This document shows, piece after piece, positions 1 through 10,149 of a stretch of DNA of 64,000 nt. Each line of letters begins with the position of its first letter. Positions within the stretch are counted from its first letter, which is position 1. The translations under genes were made by a program, and so were the position numbers. The notes under the pieces are model-generated. The model was not told the origin of the DNA. It saw only the letters and a list, made by a program, of their open reading frames with translations, and ran no database searches. The stretch is from Berberis thunbergii (Eukaryota > Streptophyta > Magnoliopsida > Ranunculales > Berberidaceae), in contig QNQO01005870.1 of the NCBI GenBank assembly GCA_003290165.1, positions 124,001 through 188,000 on the forward strand, given 5' to 3'.

Positions 1-156
1 CCGCTACTTCAAGAGGTTCGTTCCTTTTTTGTTTTTTTATTTTTTATGTAAGGCAAGCATGCCACCGATGTGTATAAGACCCAAGACACGGGGGTTAAAC
101 CACGACAACCTTAACCATTCTACCAAGCCACCATTGGTTGTTCCAGTTTTATTATT
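1..156. other. Unassigned segment upstream of copia RT remnant
   Basis: This stretch does not read as the part of a copia polymerase that should precede the RT catalytic motif, which appears from about 145 onward. It contains a T-rich run (25-50) and no recognisable coding. It may be an insertion into the copia element or a deletion junction. I see nothing else in it. Confidence 0.4.
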
Positions 157-1130
157 TTGTTATATGTTGGTTACATGTTGGTTGCAGACTCAGATATGAG
201 TGAAATTAAAATGTTGAAGAAGCAGCTGGTAAGTGAATTTTCCATGAAAGATTTGGGGGCAGCAAAGCAGATTTTTGGGAGGAAGATTAGCAAGGATATA
301 CAAAACTTTGTTTTGAAGATTTCTGAGATTGAATATGTTGAATGAATTCTAAAGCGGTACAATATGAGTAGTGCTAAATTTGTTAGCATGCCTTTGGCAA
401 ATCATTTCAGATTGTCGGAAGAGCAATCTACCAAGACACAGGAAGGGATAAATAACATGGCTAAGGTACCGTATGCCTAAGCCATTGGAAGTTTGATGTA
501 TGCCATGATTTGCACGAGACTCGACACTGCTCATGCTGTGACAGTTGTCAAAAGATTTACGCGATCTTTGAAAACAATATTAGGATGCAATTAAGTGGAT
601 ACTGAGATATCTAAGAGTACCATTGGCAGATGTTTATGTTTTGGTAAAAGTAATCTCTGATTGCAGGGATTTGTTGATGGAGACCATGCAGATGACGTGG
701 ATAGCAGGAAGAGCACCACTGGTTATGTCTTTATAGTGGATAATACAATAGTTAGTTGGCTTCTCAGCTGCAGAAGTTGGTGGTTTTATATGCTACCAAG
801 TCTGAATATGTATCCATTACTGTGACAAACAAAGAGATGATTTTGTTGTAAGGTTTGTTAGAAGAATTGGGTTTAAAGTAAGAGAAGAATGTTTTGTACA
901 GTGACAGTCATAGTGCAATTTGTCCTGCCAAGAACTTTATATTTATCAGATAACTAAGCACGTGGGTACCCATTAGGATTTCATCATATATGTTGTAGAA
1001 GATGGGATCTTGTAACTTTAGATAATTTAGGGTTGTAGAAATCCAGCAGATATGTTGACAAAGGCAGTGACAATTGAAAAGCTAAGGTTTTTTTAACTTC
1101 AGTTGTCTTTCAGCTTGAGAAGACTAGGAT
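145..1130 (+). pseudogene. Ty1/copia pol, 3' part (RT end and RNase H), degenerate
   Basis: This is the C-terminal half of a copia polyprotein: the end of the reverse transcriptase and the RNase H that degrades RNA in the RNA:DNA hybrid. The RT catalytic box, usually YVDDMLVAGSDM, reads YVGYMLVADSDM, so both catalytic aspartates are gone. Next come family blocks such as MKDLGAAKQIFGRKIS, then PYA.AIGSLMYAM.CTR (about 465-525) and SRKSTTGYVF (about 700-735). The RNase H end keeps NVLYSDS (about 890) and a copia C-terminal block near 1030-1090. In-frame stops and frameshifts are frequent. It is followed by a polypurine tract and LTR, as expected for the 3' end of a copia element. Identification to copia is sure; the family is not known. 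Confidence 0.9.
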
Positions 1131-1177
1131 GAAGGCAATGTGATGATGAAGATTGGTTTACTGTTTTGATTCAGTCT

Positions 1178-1425
1178 TTAAGTGGGAGATTATTGATATT
1201 TATAGAGCCTGAATATATTTTAGTTTCCTTGTATGATAGAATAGGAAGTTTCGTTGTATGAGAGAATAAAAATATTCCTTGTACGGAAGAATATGAAGTT
1301 TTCTTTGTAGTAGACAATAGAAAGTTTCTTTGATTGATAGCATATGGTTGTGAACCCAGGGCACAAAAAGTGTTTGAAGAAATTCATGTGAGGGTTTGTT
1401 GTTGGTTCGAGTGGAAGCAATGGTT
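1178..1425 (+). repeat. Copia polypurine tract, LTR and short leader
   Basis: The purine run AAGTGGGAGATTATTG at 1180-1194 is the classic copia polypurine tract that primes second-strand cDNA. An LTR-like stretch of about 200 bp follows, starting near TGATATTTATAG (1194). It holds three to four imperfect copies of a 30-35 bp unit (TTGTATGA.AGAATA.GAAGTTT, about 1228-1340), typical of U3 enhancer repeats. A gag start codon lies at 1426. I could not fix the LTR 3' end or a clear primer-binding site. Confidence 0.6.
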
Positions 1426-1976
1426 ATGGAGAAGGATACAACCAAGATAGAGAACTTTGATGGATCAAACATTGGATTTTGGAAGGTGCAAGTGGAGGAT
1501 TACATTTATTAGAAAGATTTCTACTAACTACTGAAGGATGGGAAATTGGATAGTATGAAACAATAAGAGTGGGAAAGTGGTTGACAGAAAGACACTGGGC
1601 ACCATAAGATTGACTTTGGCGAAGTCTGTTTTCTTCAACTGTAAGGGTGTGAAGATGTTTGTATCATTGATGAATGCATTACCAAAGATATACGAACAAC
1701 CTCTTGCAATGAATAAGGTTCACCTGTTAAAGAAGTTGTTGAATACAAAAATGACCGAAGATGGGAACTTTAGAGATCATTAGAATAACTTTAATGAGAT
1801 TGTTGACTAATTGACAATAGTAGAAATCAATTTTAGCAATGAGATTCAAACGTTGTTGATTTTTTCCCAGTTACAAGAATGTTGGGTTGGCACAGTTACA
1901 TTGATGTAGCCAACATGATCTTGACTGAAGAATTAAAGAGAAAGACGGAAGGAGGTTCTAGTTCGGAGTCTGTTTA
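1426..1976 (+). pseudogene. Ty1/copia gag, degenerate
   Basis: This encoded the capsid-forming Gag of a copia element. The reading starts at ATG 1426 with MEKDTTKIENFDGSN and FWKVQVEDY, followed by DRKTLGTIRLTLAKSV and NKVHLLKKLLNTKMTEDG (from 1583) and a VLTEELKR-like block near 1920. These are the usual UBN2-type copia Gag blocks. There are internal stops (about 1512, 1566) and at least one frameshift. A zinc knuckle is not seen, so the C-terminal part is lost. The next 50 bases resemble the start of another copia LTR (compare 60475-60510), and then the Tat LTR begins at 2034. Confidence 0.85.
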
Positions 1977-2033
1977 AATGTAGAAAACATTATTTAGATA
2001 GTGTTGCCTTGAATAGTCCAACAATGAGGCCTG

Positions 2034-2657
2034 ATGATACACCAAAATGGTCCCTCCTCTGTGTCGTACATGTGTCATGATGAACTCAAGGAATAACATG
2101 TTCTAGCAACAGCCCAACACTGATCTGGCCCAAGTAGTTCTAAGCCCGCCCAAAGCAGTCAGCTAGATGGACTCAAATTCTTACAACCTACTAAGCCCAC
2201 GTGTCTCACAGCTATCCTCAATACCCATAAGCCCTGCTAGTAAGCAAATTCCAAAGTATATGTCGCACATGGAGACTTCTACCTATAGACTACTCTAGGA
2301 ACGAGAACTATTTCCCGCGTATCTTGGAGCACAAGGAAAATAGGAAAACTTCCCTCCATAGCACGACTTCTAATTATAGAAGGATCTCCACGAAGATCTT
2401 CTTCCAGAATATACGCAATAGATGGCCTGGTCAATCCAAGACTGCAACACTATAAATAAGGCACGAGGTTGGTAAGCTAAGGTATGCTTCAAATTCCCTA
2501 TTACTAGCATTACACCATCCTCAGATCTCTGTCTGAATTTAGTATCGGAGTGCTATCGGCCACCACAATGGTGGTCCATGGCTCACGTGCATTCCTTGTG
2601 CAAGTCAACAGGTTTGCGGGACAAGGTCAAAGTCGGGAGCAAAAAATGATTGCATCA
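2034..2657 (+). repeat. 5' LTR of element A (TGATACACC subfamily)
   Basis: It begins TGATACACCAAAATGG and ends GATTGCATCA, bounded by TG and CA. Homologous LTRs start at 44184 (element F), 59791 (element C), 19294 (element D, diverged) and, on the minus strand, 47730 (element B). A TATA box, TATAAATA, lies at 2451-2458 and would be the promoter for the genomic RNA. The 3' LTR of the same element (17641-18232) starts differently and matches only over the last part. Confidence 0.85.
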
Positions 2658-2680
2658 ATTTTGCGCTATTCGTGGGGAGG
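2658..2680 (+). other. Primer-binding site of element A (decayed)
   Basis: Directly after the LTR the sequence TTTTGCGCTATTCGTGGGGA corresponds to TTGGCGCCATTCGTGGGGA, which is intact at 38001 (element D) and nearly so at 61007 (element E). This is where a tRNA 3' end primes minus-strand cDNA. The GGCGCC core is mutated here. Confidence 0.75.
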
Positions 2681-2733
2681 ACAAAGTTCCTAACCTTTTA
2701 TTAGCATCATCTTTCTTTAGATACTAAGATATA

Positions 2734-3147
2734 ATGACCACCGGATCACGCAACAATGGAGAACAAGGGGACACGTCGAATGCTCAGCTTGGCGCTACTT
2801 CACTGCTCTCGATGGCACAAGCAACGCACAAGCATCAAGCTCACGCTCCCGAAATAACAGTAGGACTAACTAACCCCGAAACAGATCTAAGATCACTTTT
2901 TATACAATAAATTTTGTCAATGATGAAGATGCTCAAGTCGATGAAACAAAAGCCTGATGAGACACTGAAGGTGTACCTAACTCACTTCAGCAGTGATCTA
3001 ACTGTCGTCAACATGTGCAACGACACGATGACTTCTTTCATAGACGGTCTGGGGAAAGGTAAGTTCTATAACTTCCTAACTCTAGACCCACTTGCGAATA
3101 TGGCAGACTTGGCGAAGGAAACACAGAGCTACATCTCTCTAGAATAA
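2734..3147 (+). pseudogene. Tat gag with large internal deletion
   Basis: The start codon at 2734 gives MTTGSRNNGEQGDTSNAQ, matching the N-terminus of Gag in elements D (38076), F (44941) and B (56180, minus). A stop follows near 2908 and then the C-terminal capsid block QKPDETLKVYLTHF and GKFYNFLTLDPL. The whole central capsid region seen in F and B (FYNGT.DPFDHLHHYQ type, over 100 residues) is missing. The zinc-knuckle region that follows in B and F is also absent. Element D has the same internal deletion at the same place, so the loss predates the split of A and D. Not functional. Confidence 0.8.
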
Positions 3148-3210
3148 GTATAGACAATTAGAAGTAAAGTCAAGCCCGGAGAGACCTCCGATAGAGGGGA
3201 AAAAAGCGAA

Positions 3211-3735
3211 TTGGCAGATGCAATGTGCGTATTTCATGATGCAATACGCGGAGAACAACTAGCACTGCATGCCCATGGGCATGACAACCCCGTGCCACTA
3301 GCCTTTATAGACAAAAACCTCCAGGGCATCCAACTCCCGCATAATGATGCCCTAGTAATAACGATCTATCTGGCAAGCTGGGTAGTAAGGAAATACCTGG
3401 TGGACACTGAAAGCTCATTGAACATCATGTTTATCCGCATGTTCCCCGACATGCTACTAAAGAAAAAAACACTGACTTCCAATAATCGTCCAATGTTCAA
3501 TTTCAAAGGCGAAAAACACTTTCTGGTGGGAAAAATATAGCTAACAGTAGTAGCAGGAAAGAAGCTAACTCAAAAAACTATGTTTCAAGAGTTCATAGTG
3601 ATCGATGCACCTTCAGCATATAATGCGGTCCTGGGGAGAACATGGATTCGCCAAATGGGAGTAGCAATCTCCATTCTACACCAGTGCATCAAGTATCTGA
3701 TAAACCAAGCGGTCGGTACACTAAGAGGCAACTAG
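3211..3735 (+). pseudogene. Tat aspartic protease region
   Basis: This part encoded the protease that processes Gag-Pol. It shows the conserved lead-in LPHNDALVITI (about 3340), then the catalytic loop as VDTESSLNIMF (about 3402), where the family has DTGSS: the glycine is replaced by glutamate. Downstream are EFIVIDAPSAYNAVLGRTW (about 3590) and LHQCIKYL (about 3675), the flap and the C-terminal block that come before RT in this lineage. A stop interrupts at 3538. Homologous regions lie at 38700, 46500, 54200 (minus) and 62650. Confidence 0.8.
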
Positions 3736-3935
3736 GCAGTCGCCAGGGAATGCTGGCACTGTTACCTAGGGATTCTCAGTTAACAATTGGCCCGGTAACC
3801 AGAATGTCTTTCAATCTCCCCTGAGAATCAAAACAAAGCAACATGTCTTTGACAACAAAACTTTTGTAAGCCCATGAGGCAGGGCCAAAGCCGGTCAACC
3901 GAAAGAAGAAACCATCACAATCTACCTCGAATACC

Positions 3936-5320
3936 CTCTTAACAACAGAGCTATCCAGATAGGTCCCCACTTGAGCAGAGATTTGGCAGAACAACTCACG
4001 AAGTTGCTACAACGAAACCAGGACACCTTCGCCTAGACCATGCAAGACATAGTGGGAATCGACCCGACAATAATCACTCATTGCATAGAAGTGGACCCCA
4101 CAAGGAAAATCGTACGACAGAAGAAGAGACCTGTGACGCCCTAGAAAAATGTGATTATAAATTAGAAGGTGCAGCGGTTACTCAACACGGACATGAATAA
4201 GGAAGCGTGATACCCAGACTGTGTGTAGACTACACAGACCTGAACAAAGCATGCCCAAAAGACAGCTTTCAGCTCCCCTAGGGGTGGGCATGGGACAAGA
4301 TGGATCCATCCTTATCTCACCCCGTTCATTCGGGATCGAGATGGGATAGACCTCATCCCAACCTCGTCACATCCCAAACGGGTTCGGGACGAGACTGTAC
4401 GGATGGGACGGGATCAGCATGCTCAATATGTGGTGGTTTAACCCCTACATTTTGGGTTTATACCCACTGGCGACACGCTCACCTTTAAAAAAAATAAACA
4501 GAGTAATGTGTGACATATATTACTATATTGTAACATAGAAAAATATAGACTTCATTCACAATCTGTAACATAAACTTTATTCACAGTCTGTAACATAAAC
4601 ATAGACTTCATTCACAATATGTAACATAAACTTCATTCTGACTTCAATCACACTTCATTGATTCATTATGACTTCATTCACAAACATAACAAACATAATA
4701 CACAATCTATGACATAATAAACTTCATTTTGTAACACAATAATACACAACTTGTAACATTATGCCCAAACTTTATATGGGCATCCAAACAATTGCAATTC
4801 TAAAACAAATATGTAAAACAAATATTAAAATTATTAATAATAAATATTAAAAAATCAGTACGGGGCGGGATTGGCGAGATTGAAAATCTTCATCCCATCC
4901 CATCCCATTGTAGATCACGACGGGATAGAATCGGGATGAGATTAATCAATCCCAATAAGATCTGAATAAATCGGGACAGGACGGGATCGGGACGAAATTG
5001 GGACGGGATCGGGATGAGATCGTGGACGCCACATCTGGGCACAACTTATTAAGCTTCATGGATGCCTACTTAGGCTACAATAAAATATTAATGCACCCCC
5101 CGGATCAAGAAAAAACCTTGTTTCATAACTGAGAAAGGAATATATTGTTATAGGATAATGTCGTTCGGCTTAAAAAACGCAGGTGCTACATACCAACGAC
5201 TGGTAAACCAAATGTTTAAAGAACATATTGACGGGAACATGGAGGTCTACATTGGCGATATGCTAGTCAATAACCTCCGCAACCCTGCCACATAAGAACC
5301 TTACTCGAGCATTTTACCAA
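3936..5320 (+). pseudogene. Tat reverse transcriptase, split by an insertion
   Basis: The N-terminal part (3936-4277) reads around stops as a loop like QDTFA.TMQDIVGIDPTI, then a VRQKKR block, and ends at NKACPKDSFQLP. After the insert the protein resumes as IVDATSGHNLLSFMDAYLG (from 5019), then MSFGLKNAGATYQRLVNQMF (5161). The catalytic box reads YIGDMLV where YIDDMLV is expected (element D keeps YIDD at 39956), so one catalytic aspartate is lost. The frame breaks at about 5130 and again beyond 5300. The region 5320-5600 is the connection domain, with IEADPKQIQAL (about 5415). Confidence 0.85.
4278..5018. mobile_element. 0.74-kb insertion in RT, hAT-like non-autonomous element
   Basis: The RT codons for DSFQLP stop at 4277 and resume with IVDATSGH at 5019, so everything between is an insert. 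Its left edge is AGGGGTGGGCATGGGAC, resembling hAT terminal repeats of plants. Both ends are rich in short GGGAT/CGGGA motifs in opposite senses (4320-4420 and 4860-5015), so the ends can fold on each other. The middle is AT-rich with about six copies of a CTTCATTCACAATCTGTAAC-like unit (4545-4700). The right end lacks the expected inverted copy of the left terminus, and about ten bases of RT are missing, so the right end was probably lost. No transposase. hAT is the best guess, not proven. Confidence 0.55.
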
Positions 5321-5609
5321 GTCAGGAAATAACAAATAAAGCTCAACCTAGAGAAGTATACGTTCGGAGTTGATTCTGGAAAATACTTAAGGTATATAGT
5401 GAGCAAAAGGGAAATCGAGGCTGACCCAAAGCAGATTCAGGCCCTTCTCGACATGAAAACCCCTCCCAACATCAGAGACATTCAAAGCCTGACTGGGAGG
5501 ACACTCAATAGGTTTAAAGTGCCTTCATTTCTTTAAAGTATTAAGAAGAAGCAAAGAATTCTTGTGGAATGAATAGTGCAACTAAGCCTTTCAGAGCCTG
5601 AAAGCATGC

Positions 5610-5945
5610 ATGGGGGGTCTAGAGCTACTCTCAAAATAGGCAACAGGAAAACACTCTAATTATACTTATTTGTTTCCAAGCACGTTGTCAGCTAATCCCT
5701 CGTACTAGATGACAAAGGGACTCGTAGACCAGTGTATTACATCAGCAAAACCTTCGTGAAAGCGGAGGCGCACTACCGAACCAGGAAAAGTTATCCCTGG
5801 CATTGGTTTTATCCTCTGGGAAACTGAAGCCCTATTTTCAAGCCCACTCTATAACAGTTCTAACCAAACACCCGCTCCCCTCGATACTGCATAAACCAGA
5901 GTTATCTGGCAGGACGGTGAAATCACCTGTAGAACTCGGGCAGTC
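5610..5945 (+). pseudogene. Tat RNase H domain
   Basis: This follows the RT connection and encoded the retroviral-type RNase H. Visible blocks are a Y.FVSKHVVS-like start (about 5665), VYYISKTFV (about 5730), KLSLALVLSSGKLKPYFQAH (5785-5850) and ITVLTKHPLPSILHKPELSG (5850-5910). One stop near 5698 and a frame change near 5790 break it. The aligned block in D lies at 40370-40640. Confidence 0.8.
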
Positions 5946-6410
5946 TGACATAAGCTATGCTCCTAGAACCACCATCAAATCCCAATCACTAGCGGACTTC
6001 AACGCTGAGTTCACCGATGGAGAAGAACGAAAGACAGATCACCACACCTCGGATTCAAGCATCCAAGAATGGACCTTGCACTGCGATAGATCATTGACAA
6101 GAAAAGCAAGCACAGTCGGGATCACACTCTACTCTCCAAGCGGCTTCACCCTTGAAAAAATAGTCAAATTCGGCTTACCCTTTTGAACAACAAGGCTGAA
6201 TACGAGGCCCTCCTGTCCAGCCTTAAGCTAGCCTTGGGGATCAGGATAGATCATCTAACGGCATACAGCGACTCAAGACTGTTAGTCTACCCGGTCAAAG
6301 GATATTTTAATAGCAAGGACCTCCGAATGATAGCCTGCTGCAAAAGGTATTTTGTCCAATGAATGGGATCAAGAGGTGAGAGCTCGTACAATGCCTTTGA
6401 GACAACAATA
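5946..6410 (+). pseudogene. Tat archaeal-type RNase H (aRH)
   Basis: A second RNase H, related to archaeal enzymes, is the defining feature of the Tat lineage. The linker reads ISYAPRTTIKSQSLADFNAEF, followed by EWTLHCDRS (about 6068) carrying the first catalytic aspartate although the usual CDGS is CDRS. KAEYEALLSSLKLALGIRID (about 6195) has the catalytic glutamate, and LTAYSDSRLLVYPVKG (about 6258) the second aspartate. One frameshift lies near 6185. So the catalytic triad is readable, but the frame is broken. Confidence 0.85.
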
Positions 6411-6534
6411 AAGAGCTGACGCGCTAGGCAAATATGCCTCACCCTCTGCCAAAGTCTCTAGAGGCCTCATTGAATACCAAGAGTGATCAAGCCTTGACGA
6501 AGAAAAACCTAGAGATGTTTACACTGTAGACGCA

Positions 6535-7680
6535 TTACCAAATTGGATGACTTTGATCCTCAAATACATCGCAACCGGAGCTCTACCGATCGAGAAGGTC
6601 GAAGCCAAAAGTCATAAAATTAGAGCAGCGAGGAACACTTTCTTAAATGACAAGTTCTACATAAGATTAGAGACAATATATGCGGGAATCACCTTGGGGA
6701 GAACCCTCTTTCACAAAGCTTTGACTCTAGGTAACTATTGGCCGACAATGTAATGAGACGCCAAAGTTATCGTCTGCACGTGCAACAAATGTCAGAGGTT
6801 TGCGCCATACACACACACGCCTACCCAGCCTTTGACATAGATGACAATACATAGCCATTCGCGCAGTGGGGGATAGACATAGTAGAACCGCTCCCAGCTT
6901 TAGTCGGTAAAAGGTTCCTTCTTGTGGTTGTCGACTACTTCACCAAGTGGGTCGAAGCCAAGTGCAGGTCCAGATAGAAAAATTCATATGGGCAGCCATC
7001 ATCTGCAGATTTGGTATCCCGAGAGTATTGGTCAAAAACAACGGAACTCAGTTCGAGGGTACAAGGTTAAGAAAATATGTAAAAGTTTGCGCATCAATCA
7101 CCATTTCTCCTCACCGAGGCACCCACAAGCCAAAAGCCAAGCGGAGGTTACCAACCAAACAATTTCAGAGGCAATCAAAAGGAAGTTTGAGGTGGTCAAA
7201 GGGAAATGGGTTCCAGTGCTACTGGGAATACTTTGGGCATATAGGACAACTAAAGGAATCCTTATCGAAGAAACACCCTTCACTCTTGCATATGGGTCAA
7301 AAACCATGGTTCCGGTAGAACTCGAAGTACCAACCTTCCAAAAAAAGGGTTCATATCAGACCGTAACAACGAAGACTTGCGCGTTGGATTGGACCTCCTA
7401 GAAGAAAAATGAGATCTAGCCTCAACCTAGATAGTTGTCTACAAGCAACGAATAGCGTAATAATACAACAAGAAGGTCAAGCCACGCGAATTCAAGGTGG
7501 GAGACTAGGTACTCAGAAAGACCCAGCAAAACACTAAAGAAACTAGTGTAGGAAAGCTGAAGCCAAACTTGGAAGGACCATACAGAGTAACCAAAGTCAA
7601 CAAGTTGGGGACGTACTGGTTGGACGACTAAACGGCGACAGACTTAAGCGACCATGGAATGTAAAGCATCTCAAAAATTA
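6535..7680 (+). pseudogene. Tat integrase, degenerate
   Basis: Integrase joins the cDNA ends to the chromosome. The zinc-binding N-domain is visible as HKALTLGNYWPTM (about 6713), then CTCNKCQRFAPY (about 6777). The core shows WGIDIVEPLP (first aspartate, about 6870) and VVVDYFTKWVEA (about 6925). The second catalytic block reads VLVKNNGTQFEG (about 7026), where DNGTQF is expected: the aspartate is asparagine. HPQAKSQAEVTNQT (about 7120) keeps the glutamate. The C-terminal tail KPNLEGPYRVTKVNKLGTYW (about 7563) and an end near KHLKNY (7663) match the family. Several stops and frameshifts. Element C repeats 7153-7690 almost exactly at 56201-56752. Confidence 0.9.
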
Positions 7681-7689
7681 TAATCAATA

Positions 7690-9042
7690 AAAATATTTTA
7701 TTTAACTGAACTGCCATTGCTTTCCATTATGACCAACTTGACCTCCGACTATTCCCTCATGACCAGACTCGAATATTACACCCAATGCCTAGTCCGCTAT
7801 GCACGGGCGACGTCAGCCAAGGAAGTGGGAGTCTAGTCAGCGCTTAAACGCCTAATTATGATGACTTGCTAAGGGATCATAGCTCTCTAACAAACAATGA
7901 TAACCAAACTTACCAGGTAAGCTTAGTAAGTTCGTGACTGATGATGATGGCTTCTGGGGCCCAATGCCTAGTCCACTGCGCATGGAGAACGATGGCCGAG
8001 AAAGTGGGAGTCTTGCCAGTGCTCACATGCCTGATTACGATGACTTGCCAAGGGATCATTGCTCTCTAAAAGACAATGATCTCCGAACTTACCAGGTACA
8101 CTTAGTTTGTTTGTGACTGATGATGATGACTTCTGGCGCCTAACGCCTAGTCCGCTGCACACAGGCAATGACGACCGAGGAAGTAAGAGTCTAGTCAGTG
8201 CTCACACGCCTAATTATGACAATTCTCCAAAGGATCATTGCTCTCTAACAGACAATGATAGTTGAACTTACCAGGTAAGCTTAGTCAGTTCACGACTGAT
8301 GATGACAGCTTCAGGTGCCCAATGCCTAGCCGCTAAGTGCGGGCGACGACGACCGAATGAAGTGGGAGTCTAGTCAGCACTGTCACACCTAATTACGATG
8401 ACTTTCCAAGGGATCATTGGTCACTAACAGACAATGATCGCCGAACTTACTAGGTAAGCTTAGTTAGTTCGTGACTGATGATGATGGCTTCTGACACCCA
8501 ACGCCTAGTCCGTTGCGTGCAGGCGATGACAGTCGGGGAAGTGGGAGTCTAGTCAGTGCTTACACACTTGATTTTGATGACTCGCCAAGGATCATTGCTT
8601 TCTAACATATAATGATCGCCGAACTTACCAGGTAACCTTAGACATTTCGCAACTGATGACGACCACTTTTGATTCCCAACGCCTAGTTTGCTGTGCGCGG
8701 GCAACAACGGCCAAGGAAGTGGGAGTCTAGTCAGTGCTCACACGCTTACGATGACTCGTCAAGGGATCATTACTCTCTAACAGTCAATGATCGCCAAACT
8801 TACCAGGTAAACTTAGTCAGTTCGTGAGTGATGTCGATGGCTTCTGATGCCCAACGCCTAGTCCGCTGCGAGCGGGCGACGATGGCCGAGGAAGTGGGAG
8901 TCTAGTCAGTGCTCACATGCTTGATGATGATCGCCAAGGGATCATCACTCTCTAATAGACAATAATCATCGAACTTGCTAGGTAAGCTTAGTCAGTTCTT
9001 GACTGATGACGACGGCTTTCAGTGCCAACACTTAGTTTATTC
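7690..9042 (+). repeat. Tandem array, about 178-bp unit, 7 copies plus partial
   Basis: The landmark CCCAAYGCCTAG recurs at about 7780, 7960, 8139, 8318, 8498, 8675, 8850 and 9025, giving units of 175-180 bp. Each unit carries GGAAGTGGGAGTCTAGTCAG, then ATTACGATGACTCGCC, GGGATCATTGCTCTCTAACA and CCGAACTTACCAGGTAAGC. Copies are diverged. The same array occurs in element C (56838-58060) with the copies in the same order. It lies between integrase and the antisense ORF, in the 3' untranslated region where Tat elements often carry satellite-like arrays. Confidence 0.9.
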
Positions 9043-10100
9043 ATATTCAAGATAATGACAAATGACCGCATAAATGACATAGTTCGTCTAAAGGACCAAA
9101 ATGGCGCACAACGGTCGAGTCTAGCCCTATTCAGGATAAAGAAACTCGCGGCATAAGTGACCTAGTCCATCTAAAGGATTAAAATGGCTCATAACGGCTA
9201 AGTGTAATCCCATTTAGGATGAAGATAACTCGAATTGACCTAATCCGTTAGCCTAACTCTTATTCAGGATTGGTTCATTATGTAAGTCTAGTCTAAATGA
9301 GCAGAGACGACTTTCTCACAACTCAACTACTATTTGGGATTTAGCTCATACATTACAGAAACAATTTCTCAACAGCATAACTCTTATTCCGGATTGGGTC
9401 TATTATGGAAATGTAGTCCAACTGAGAAGAGTCGACTTCCTCACAACTCAACTTCTCTTCATTATTGAGCTCACACATTACAAAAACTTTGTAAGTTCAG
9501 ACAAAGACAGTTTCTCCATAGCCTAACAATTATTCAGGATTGGGTTCATCATGGAAGTCTAGTCTGACTGGGAAGAGACCTTCCTCACAACTCAACACCT
9601 TTTCGGGATTAAACTCACATATTACAAAAATCTTGTCCGTTTGGATGTAGACGATTTCTCAATAGCCTAACTCCTATTCAAGATTAGGTTAATTATGGAA
9701 GTCTAGTCTGACTGAGCACAGACGACTTCCTCACAACTCAACTCTTCTTAAGGATTGAACTCACATATTACAAAAATCTAGTCCGTTGGGACAAAAATGA
9801 TTTCTCCATATCCTAACTTCTATTCAGGATTGGGTTAATTATGGAAGTGTAGTCTAACTGAGCAGAAACACCTTCCACACAACTCAACTCCCTTTCATTA
9901 TTGAATTCACATATTACAGAAATGTAGTCCGTTTGGACAGAGATGATTGTTCCATAGCCTATCTTATTCAAAATTGTGTTCATTAACCCATATATCATAT
10001 AAATCTAGTCCGTTCGGACCAAGATGATCTCTATGTGATATAACTTTTCTTCAGGATTAAACTTCATTACTATGAGGGCCTAGTCCTTACAGACGAATGC
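9043..10100 (+). repeat. Second tandem array, about 145-bp unit
   Basis: From TATTCATATTCAAG (9043) the sequence changes to a different array. Landmarks such as CCTAACTCCTATTCAGGATT recur at about 9250, 9376, 9521, 9665, 9812 and 9957, with spacings of 126 and then about 145 bp. Each unit contains GGAAGTCTAGTCTGACTGAG, ACTTCCTCACAACTCAACT and CTAGTCCGTTTGGACA. The start (9043-9410) is near-identical to 63638-64000 in element E. It is therefore the E-type array, joined here to the C-type array. Confidence 0.85.
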
Positions 10101-10149
10101 AATAACTACGTCTTCCTAAAGATTTAGTTCGCACTATTGTCAAACTATA

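Noticed and set aside
7690..10100. Regularly spaced repeats considered as a CRISPR array
   Set aside because: Units are 126-180 bp and fully repetitive with no short repeat/unique spacer pattern, in a plant retroelement context.
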